This document shows positions 57,665-64,000 of a DNA stretch of 64,000 nucleotides, in pieces. The notes under the pieces were generated by a model. It was not told the DNA's origin, did not search any database, and was given only the letters and a program-made list of their open reading frames with translations. Source of the DNA: Heliocidaris erythrogramma (taxonomy: Eukaryota; Echinodermata; Echinoidea; Camarodonta; Echinometridae); NCBI GenBank assembly GCA_025617745.1, contig CM046869.1, positions 4,674,244-4,738,243 of the forward strand, given 5' to 3'. Made by a program: the position numbers and the translations under genes. Every line of letters begins with the position of its first letter. Position 1 is the first letter of the stretch.

Positions 57665-59390
57665 TTAGTTCTGCCCATTTTTGTAAGTGTACTGACAATC
57701 TACCCGTTTTCGTAGCTTTTCTTCCTCTATAAAGTCCGTAATAATTTTCCGTATCTTGATACTGGAAGGTAAATGACGTTCTACCCTTGATTTAAAAATT
57801 GTATATTTCACCCAAATTATGATGGTATTCACACACATAACTCTATTTGAGTTACCCGATAATCCGAAAAATATATCTCGCCACTTCATATCCCTTAATT
57901 CAAATAAATCAAAGTGTTCAATAGTAAATTGCCATAACTCTTTGACCTTCCCACAATTGGAAAATAAGTGCAAGTAGGTTTCTTTGTCCTTCTTGCAGAA
58001 TGAACAGAAATCGTCCTCAACAAAACCAAACTTCATTAGCTGTACTTTTGTGTATACGACTCCGTGTAATTGCATGAACTGAAATTCTCTCTGTTTTCTG
58101 ATAAGTGTTGTGCATCTTGCTATTGCGAAAAGATCATTTATTTCTTTATCCGTTAAGTCAAATTTGCTACTACAATTATCCTTTACAAGCTGCATGATTC
58201 ACGTAAATCTTTGACAAAGTAGTCATACATTTTCTTTGATTTTGTAGCGTGAAACATTGTTATCCGACCAGGAATATTTAGGTTTATATCAAAAATCAAA
58301 AAAAATCAATTTGTCTTACTGTCTTACCTGTCTTACTCCTCGCTTCAAGTTAAAGTATCGTGTGGAATATCCCCCATTCATTATACAACTAGTAATATCT
58401 GTGTAAAGCACCTTGACCCATGAACGAAACGTATGACCAAATCCAAATAATTCTAGGATATTAAATAAAAATCATGAGAAACCGAGTCAAATGCCTTTTC
58501 AAAGTCCACTGTGACTAAAAATCCAATATACGAATAAAATAACATATCATCAACTAGTCTTACAGCTTCTCCTACATGTCCTATATTTCTATCTTTGATA
58601 TAACCTACTTGGTCATAATGGATTATCTCACTTCAAACCTCTTTTATTATTTTTGCTAATACTTTCGATAATGTCTTGTAATCAACATTTAGAAGCGTAA
58701 TCGGTCTATAATTTTGAACATACTTTTTTATTAATTACATCTTGCTTTGGCGATTTTCACAAATTCCCCAATCATATGCTTCATTCAATATCTCTATCAA
58801 GGTTTCCCCCAAAATTGACCAAAACGTATAATAAAATTCTACCGTGAAACCGTCATTCCCTGGAGATTTATTAAGTTTCATTTCTTTTAAAACACTGAAA
58901 CATTCATTTCTAGTTACTTTTCCTTCACAAAACTCTCGATTTTCTTTGCTTAATTTTGGAATATCATTAAGAAATAGATAATTTTGATCACCAATTGCAT
59001 TTCATAATCTTTAATATTTCCTTACGGTCTTTTATTATCTCATAATGTTGATTATATAATTCCTTTATCACACTTTTCCTTTTATTGGACTTTAATAAAT
59101 GTTCAAAATATTGTGTTTTCTTTTCTCCTTTCTCAAAATATTCAGACCTAGATCGGATTTTTGATCCCTGTCGAGAAGACTCGTAGTCATAGAATTTGTT
59201 TAACCTGGATTTCTTTTCCTCAATTTGAACACTACAGTTCTAGATGCTACATTCAAAAGCTGATTTTTCAAGATGTTTGATTTCTTCTTCTAATTTATGA
59301 CTTTCATGTTTTCTAAGTTTCGCCATTTTCTTTGTGTAACTAATATTATATTCCCTCATTTTCATTTTAAGAAAGTCCCATAATACTAAT
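57665..59390 (-). mobile_element. Degenerate L1/Tx1-like element (minus strand)
   Basis: The minus-strand open frame 57665-58195 reads EFQFMQLHGVVYTK and FCSFCKKDKETYLHLFSNC, the same C-terminal cysteine motif as in the element at 17.7-21.6 kb. Higher coordinates give GFLVTVDFEKAF (about 58490-58530) and PGNDGF-VEFYYTFW (about 58820-58865), both reverse transcriptase blocks. Many stops and frame breaks. Confidence 0.75.
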
Positions 59391-59770
59391 CTTTATACCA
59401 GCGCCCCACCCCTCCCCCATCCCCACCTTGCTGTATCATTCATATTTTGCAAACAAACAATAGAGTCGTATCAGTAGCAAAGATTACGTGTCTTGTAACT
59501 TTGTAAGGCTTTCCTTTCCAAGAGTCAAATAGTATCAACATCCATGTTCATTAGTATACATGTTATATGAAGTGCGTTTTGATAACGAGGTACATAAAAA
59601 ATGTAATCTATGCGACTTTGTTTGTTTGGTGCTGCTGATACTGCTTTTGTTGTCCCATATCTGTGTGTAGATATTTTGAATTGCAAAACTATACAGAACA
59701 TCATCATGTGATACCAAACTCTTTTACATAAACAACCTTTCAGTATATAGTTCTTCTCTCTCTCTCTCTC

Positions 59771-59814
<44 letters not shown>

Positions 59815-59881
59815 TCTCTCTCTTCTGCGTTGAACTACACCCATCAAACTTTTTCTGTTTACTCTGTCTCGTTATATCAAG
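59391..59881 (+). other. Spacer before the last sulfotransferase exon, with (CT)n
   Basis: No gene. The (CT)n run at 59752-59822 lies about 60 bp before the acceptor. Confidence 0.6.
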
Positions 59882-59991
59882 GTACAAGTGGTCGTTGGAA
59901 GAACTTTTTCACTGTGGCACAGAACGAAGCATTCGATAAATGGTACCAAAGCAAGATGGCTGACAGCGATCTCAAATTTTCGTTTGAGTAG
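59882..59991 (+). CDS. Sulfotransferase last exon with KTVE-type dimer motif and stop
   Basis: It follows the acceptor ttatatcaag. The first two bases complete a Gly codon, giving KGTSGRWKNFF, the family's C-terminal PAPS-binding RKG-x-x-G-x-WK segment with Asn in place of the usual Arg. KNFFTVAQNE fits the K-x3-TV-x3-E dimerisation motif. The reading ends FDKWYQSKMADSDLKFSFE and TAG at 59989-59991. The C-terminal length after the motif is normal for the family. Confidence 0.85.
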
Positions 59992-60081
59992 GTCTTATCG
60001 GAACGTAACGATAAATTTATCTTGAAATCAAATTGTTGGATGTTCAAGACTACAAATGAATGATATATGCTAAACCATTTT

Positions 60082-60086
<5 letters not shown>

Positions 60087-60113
<27 letters not shown>
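60087..60113. repeat. (TA)n at left edge of the tRNA array
   Basis: About 13 TA dinucleotides directly joined to the inverted partial tRNA unit. Confidence 0.9.
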
Positions 60114-60116
<3 letters not shown>

Positions 60117-60210
60117 GTGAAAGAAATTGCGAGAATAACGTTGCGTAGCTCAATCAAAGTTCCCCAGAGCTGTCCTCCCTTTTTGAAATTTTTGCAAAGG
60201 CTGAAAAAAT

Positions 60211-60260
60211 GTCTCCGCCGGGAATCGAACCCGGGTCGTTGGCTTAGAACGCCAATGCCA
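60211..60260 (-). pseudogene. 3' half of tRNA-Arg(UCU), inverted
   Basis: Fifty nt complementary to the anticodon arm, T arm and 3' acceptor strand of the tRNA genes to the right. It lacks the 5' acceptor strand and D arm, and joins directly to forward spacer sequence at 60261. Confidence 0.85.
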
Positions 60261-60496
60261 TTTGTATTTATTTCCACGAGATTTGCTAAAGATGTTGTAT
60301 ATGTTATTTCCTTACACTTGTTAATAATTATTCTGATGTATACATGTATTCAAAGCATTCGCTTGGATCCAGCTGAGGCACGCGGCTTGTCTTTGTTCAA
60401 AACTCACCTGCCCCCGACAAAGGAATTAATTAATAAGGTTGAGGATTTGTCAATCTGTCGGTCAATTGAATCTGGTGTCGCCGAAACCACTAACCC

Positions 60497-60568
60497 GTCT
60501 CCGTGGTCTAGTGGTTAAGGCATTGGCGTTCTAAGCCAACGACCCGGGTTCGATTCCCGGCGGAGACA
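60497..60568 (+). tRNA. tRNA-Arg(UCU), copy 1
   Basis: A 72-nt cloverleaf: acceptor GTCTCCG pairs with CGGAGAC; D stem GTCT/AGGC; anticodon stem TTGGC/GCCAA with loop GTTCTAA, anticodon TCT; T stem CCGGG/CCCGG with loop TTCGATT. Discriminator A. A TTTTTT run follows at once, a Pol III terminator. No intron. Confidence 0.93.
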
Positions 60569-60898
60569 TTTTTTCAGCCTTTGCAAAAATTTCAAAAAGG
60601 GAGGACAGCTCTGGGGAACTTTGATTGAGCTACGCAACGTTATTCTCGCAATTTCTTTCACATTTGTATTTATTTCCACGAGATTTGCTAAAGATGTTGT
60701 ATATGTTATTTCCTTACACTTGTTAATAATTATTCTGATGTATACATGTATTCAAAGCATTCGCTTGGATCCAGCTGAGGCACGCGGCTTGTCTTTGTTC
60801 AAAACTCACCTGCCCCCGACAAAGGAATTAATTAATAAGGTTGAGGATTTGTCAATCTGTCGGTCAATTGAATCTGGTGTCGCCGAAACCACTAACCC

Positions 60899-60970
60899 GT
60901 CTCCGTGGTCTAGTGGTTAAGGCATTGGCGTTCTAAGCCAACGACCCGGGTTCGATTCCCGGCGGAGACA
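60899..60970 (+). tRNA. tRNA-Arg(UCU), copy 2
   Basis: Identical to copy 1, including the T-run terminator; 402 bp downstream. Confidence 0.93.
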
Positions 60971-61299
60971 TTTTTTCAGCCTTTGCAAAAATTTCAAAAA
61001 GGGAGGACAGCTCTGGGGAACTTTGATTGAGCTACGCAACGTTATTCTCGCAATTTCTTTCACATTTGTATTTATTTCCACGAGATTTGCTAAAGATGTT
61101 GTATATGTTATTTCCTTACACTTGTTAATAATTATTCTGATGTATACATGTATTCAAAGCATTCGCTTGGATCCAGCTGAGGCACGCGGCTTGTCTTTGT
61201 TCAAAACTCACCTGCCCCGACAAAGGAATTAATTAATAAGGTTGAGGATTTGTCAATCTGTCGGTCAATTGAATCTGGTGTCGCCGAAACCACTAACCC

Positions 61300-61371
61300 G
61301 TCTCCGTGGTCTAGTGGTTAAGGCATTGGCGTTCTAAGCCAACGACCCGGGTTCGATTCCCGGCGGAGACA
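61300..61371 (+). tRNA. tRNA-Arg(UCU), copy 3
   Basis: Identical to copies 1 and 2; 401 bp after copy 2, with the same TTTTTT terminator. Confidence 0.93.
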
Positions 61372-61523
61372 TTTTTTCAGCCTTTGCAAAAATTTCAAAA
61401 AGGGAGGACAGCTCTGGGGAACTTTGATTGAGCTACGCAACGTTATTCTCGCAATTTCTTTCACATTTGTATTTATTTCCACGAGATTTGCTAAAGATGT
61501 TGTATATGTTATTTCCTTACACT

Positions 61524-61551
<28 letters not shown>
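61524..61551. repeat. (TA)n at right edge of the tRNA array
   Basis: About 14 TA dinucleotides replacing the rest of the fourth spacer. Confidence 0.9.
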
Positions 61552-61554
<3 letters not shown>

Positions 61555-63015
61555 GGGCGGATCCAGGATTTCCCAATAGGGGGGGCCGGAAATTTGAAAA
61601 TTGCAAAGTTCAATCACCAATTACATCAAGTCATTACATAGGAGTACCGTACCTGTATCTGCGCGTGGGCTCAATTTCGAACTCGACGTGACAGGTGTCT
61701 CTTGTACAAATTAATATACGTATTTCCGCGAGGACTGACGTCACTTGCCCGATGAATTTGTGGATTCTACATCTGGCGAGCGAGCGAAGCGAGCGAGCAA
61801 ACTTTTGGCACTTTAAATTTACAACCTTTAGAGGAAATATTATTACTAAAATATACTAGATAAGGTATTTACATCTGATATTCGGCAGTTCGCTCTGCTG
61901 CCCGAACATCGGGTGATTTTGTTTGTTTGCTTATTCATTGGAACATACAAGTAATTTATATACATTTGAATTCTGAATGTGAGTATATTGAAAATTTATA
62001 TTTAACAAACAAAAAATAGAACACAGGAGACCGTCGTCATGAGCGAATTGCTTGATATCGACGAATTTTGCACCGTCATCGGACTCACCTTTATAGATGC
62101 CTGAAAGACATCTTTCGAGGATGGCGCTGGGCCAGCGCTACAGAGTGGGGGAGGGGGTGGCAAAGGGGCGGTTGCCCCCTATGATTTTTCAAGTGACCAC
62201 CCTCCCCCTAAAAAAGAAACAGAAAAAACAGAAAAACAGAAGAAACAAAAAGAATATATATATATATATATAGGCTCTATTTTATGTTAATATACATGTA
62301 TAATTCGTTGGAATGACCCAGTTGTGAGTCGGTCAATGGAGGTGCACATCAGCTTTGATTTTCATTATCAGATTATTCATCAATTGTGTATTGTTTTGAA
62401 CTACTTTGGTTATATTTTTTGTATTATCATCATCATTATAATCATCATCACCATCATCATCATCATCATCATTGTCATTATTTGTTCATCTAAAACATGA
62501 ATAATCTCAGTTGTGGGCAAGAGGGCACTATGCCTGCCCACTTATATCCAAACTCGACTCTTTGGCTCGCTTTAATCGCACGCAGTTCATGAGTAGAACA
62601 GAACTGCATTATGCAAAAAATAGAATTAAAAGAAAAAGAATAGAAAAAAATTAATATGTGATATTAAAGAGAATGTAGGAGTAGGGTATAGGAACTTGAA
62701 CTGATCAAAAAGAAATTTTCTATTCTCATCAATGAACGTTTAAGTGAATGTGTCCTAACCATATAGGCCTGTGCATGTTGCTTTAATGTTCATGGTTCAA
62801 CAGCCCTGCTTGCTAGTCTGAATTCCTTATCAATTGCCGTAAAGCATTGTAAGGACATCACACACACACACATTGACTCCTGTACAAGGGTTAAAAATTT
62901 GACAAAATCTGGAAGCTACCTTGAAAAATAATCTTGAATTAACCAGGGGTGTCGATCCGTGTTCATGATTGTGGGTGGGGGGGGGGGGTGGTGACCGGCC
63001 GTTGAGGGAAGTGAA
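61552..63015. other. Repeat-rich DNA without a gene
   Basis: Begins CAGGGGCGGATCCAGGATTT, a sequence typical of ends of invertebrate DNA elements. Contains a GCGAGCGAGCGAAGC stretch (61777-61797), an imperfect (ATC)n at about 62425-62475 and a G run near 62978. No coding signal. Confidence 0.45.
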
Positions 63016-64000
63016 GTCAGTGGCGTATCTAGGCATTATGGGGCCCGGGGCAAACGGTGAAGTTCCCCCCCCCCCCCGAGTGCCTAAACTTACCTACGTT
63101 ATTGTATACAAGCGAGGGAGCATGTTATAACCTTAAACAACGCAATTTCCTGTGCATTTTATCCAGGAAATTTTGCAATTGACCACCGCGGTAGAGAAGC
63201 TCAAATTGTATACATTGATAAACGGTTTTCTGTTCACTCACTTCTATATCGGGAGCAAAAGTAACAAAAACCCTAGCCTATAGGCTTGAGAAAGAGTCGA
63301 TAAAATCAGCAAGGCTACCTGAATTTGAGATTCCAGCAAATGCTGTTTTATACACTTTATCCTAAATTGGGGGCGCAAAATATAGCAGGAGTCATATGAA
63401 ACTTACATGATATAGCGAGCAAAGCAATTACATCTTTATTTTTTTCAAATTCTGAACCCTTTAAGCTATATATACTGGGCAGTGGTGTATCTCGGGATTA
63501 TGGCGCCTGGGGCAAACAATTAAGTTGCGCCCCAACCCCCGAGTCCCCAAACTTATTTAAGTTATTGTAGAAGTGACGGAGCAAGGCGACCGAGAGGAAA
63601 TTTTTCCATTTTTAACCCTAAAAAACGTAATTCCCTGTGCATTTTACTCAGGACATTTTGCAATTGACTACTGCTACTGAGCAATCGAGAAGTTCGAATT
63701 TTGTATATTGATAAACGGTTTTCTATTCACTCACTTCTAAAACTGCATGGGAGCAAAATTAACGAAAACCCTTGAGAAGAAGTCGAGAAATTCAGCAAGG
63801 CGACCGAAAGTTGGGATTTCATTCAAATGTTGCAAATGTTGCAAATGCTGTTTTATACAGTTTATTGCGGCGCAATATATCTAGCAAATTCAGATGAAAC
63901 TTATTACATGATAGCGAGCAGAACAACGACAATTACATTTTTATTTTTCAAATTTTGAACCCTTTAAGCTGTTTGAGAACTATATACGGGGGGCGCAAAA
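63016..64000. repeat. Two diverged tandem copies of a ~465-bp unit, continuing off the right edge
   Basis: Copy 1 starts CAGTGGCGTATCTAGGCATT at about 63019. Copy 2 starts CAGTGGTGTATCTCGGGATT at about 63479. Both contain CCTGTGCATTTTA, TTGATAAACGGTTTTCT and TCAGCAAGG in the same order. Divergence is substantial, so this is an old duplication. Confidence 0.65.

Larger units (their letters stand above)
1..59991 (+). other. Cytosolic sulfotransferase gene (SULT family), 5' incomplete, span
   Basis: Five + strand exons (1-228, 3889-4006, 5697-5794, 6497-6680, 59882-59991) have consistent phases: 0, 0, 1, 0, 1 at their left borders. They total 738 nt, which is 245 codons plus stop. The product would transfer sulfonate from PAPS to small hydroxyl or amine acceptors in the cytosol. 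Family members are about 290-300 residues long, so roughly 50 N-terminal residues with the TYPKSGT-type PAPS loop lie left of the window. The last intron is about 53 kb and is filled with repeats, another gene and a pseudogenised copy of exons 2-4. The identical copy of the fourth exon at 55812-55995 could be used instead of 6497-6680 without changing the protein. The substrate and the paralog name cannot be told from sequence. Confidence 0.85.
60114..61523. repeat. tRNA-Arg tandem array: three ~402-bp units and one inverted partial
   Basis: Full tRNA genes start at 60497, 60899 and 61300 (spacing 402 and 401; the last unit lost one C in CCTGCCCCCGAC). The spacers are otherwise identical by eye. 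The array starts with an inverted half unit (60114-60260) and ends in a truncated forward spacer. Both ends run into (TA)n. Confidence 0.9.

Noticed and set aside
60211-60260. Fourth functional tRNA gene on the minus strand
   Set aside because: The 5' acceptor strand and D arm are missing, so no cloverleaf or complete internal promoter can form.

Overview
The window is animal nuclear DNA: AT-rich, gene-poor and crowded with transposons. Genes have spliced exons with GT-AG borders, tRNA genes carry oligo-T terminators, and the mobile elements are non-LTR retrotransposons (L1/Tx1-like and CR1/L2-like), a Penelope-like element, SINEs and many non-autonomous DNA elements. A cytosolic sulfotransferase gene, SINE/LINE tails of the kind seen in marine deuterostomes, and degenerate CCCTAA-type repeats suggest a marine invertebrate, perhaps an echinoderm. 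That assignment is inference; no phylogenetic marker is present.

The backbone is one sulfotransferase (SULT) gene on the + strand. Five exons were read: 1-228 (open at the left edge), 3889-4006, 5697-5794, 6497-6680 and 59882-59991 (with stop). They join in phase to 245 residues, so only the N-terminal ~50 residues, including the first PAPS loop, lie outside. The last intron is about 53 kb and holds almost everything else. A 3.15 kb block with exons 2-4 (3742-6893) is repeated at 51610-56203. The second copy is broken (8-nt deletion, stop codon, two DNA-transposon insertions), but its last ~430 bp, including the fourth exon, look identical to copy 1.

Inside the intron, left to right: a ~650 bp palindrome with tRNA-like sequence in both arms (7.2-7.85 kb); an L1-like scrap (8.3 kb); a tRNA-type SINE (11.5 kb); a minus-strand multi-exon gene for a probable type II membrane protein with Ig-like ectodomain and three duplicated acidic exons (13.9-17.5 kb); a 5.5 kb L1/Tx1-like element (17.7-23.2 kb); nested non-autonomous DNA elements (23.2-25.8 kb); and a minus-strand CR1-like element split by a TTAA-flanked palindrome (26.3-27.6 kb).

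From 27.6 to 49.6 kb runs a macrosatellite of six units of about 3.17 kb. Each unit holds an antisense sulfotransferase exon, a 13-bp minisatellite, a 32-bp-arm hairpin and a LINE-like 3' tail. Units differ by a MITE (unit 1), a 2.8 kb CR1/L2-like insertion (unit 6) and minisatellite length (5 to about 18 copies). A stretch of antisense exon in unit 2 matches 46 of 47 bases of the host gene's own first visible exon, so a transcript of the host gene would carry the sense exon and, in its intron, several antisense copies.

Right of the array are Penelope-like remnants (RT and GIY-YIG) interleaved with degenerate telomere-like repeats (49.5-51.2 kb), the pseudogenised SULT block (51.6-56.2 kb), a long inverted repeat (56.6-57.6 kb), a degraded minus-strand L1/Tx1 element (57.7-59.4 kb) and the final SULT exon. 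After the gene come three tandem tRNA-Arg(UCU) genes in ~402-bp units plus an inverted partial copy (60.1-61.5 kb), bounded by (TA)n, then repeat-rich DNA ending in a diverged tandem repeat running off the right edge.
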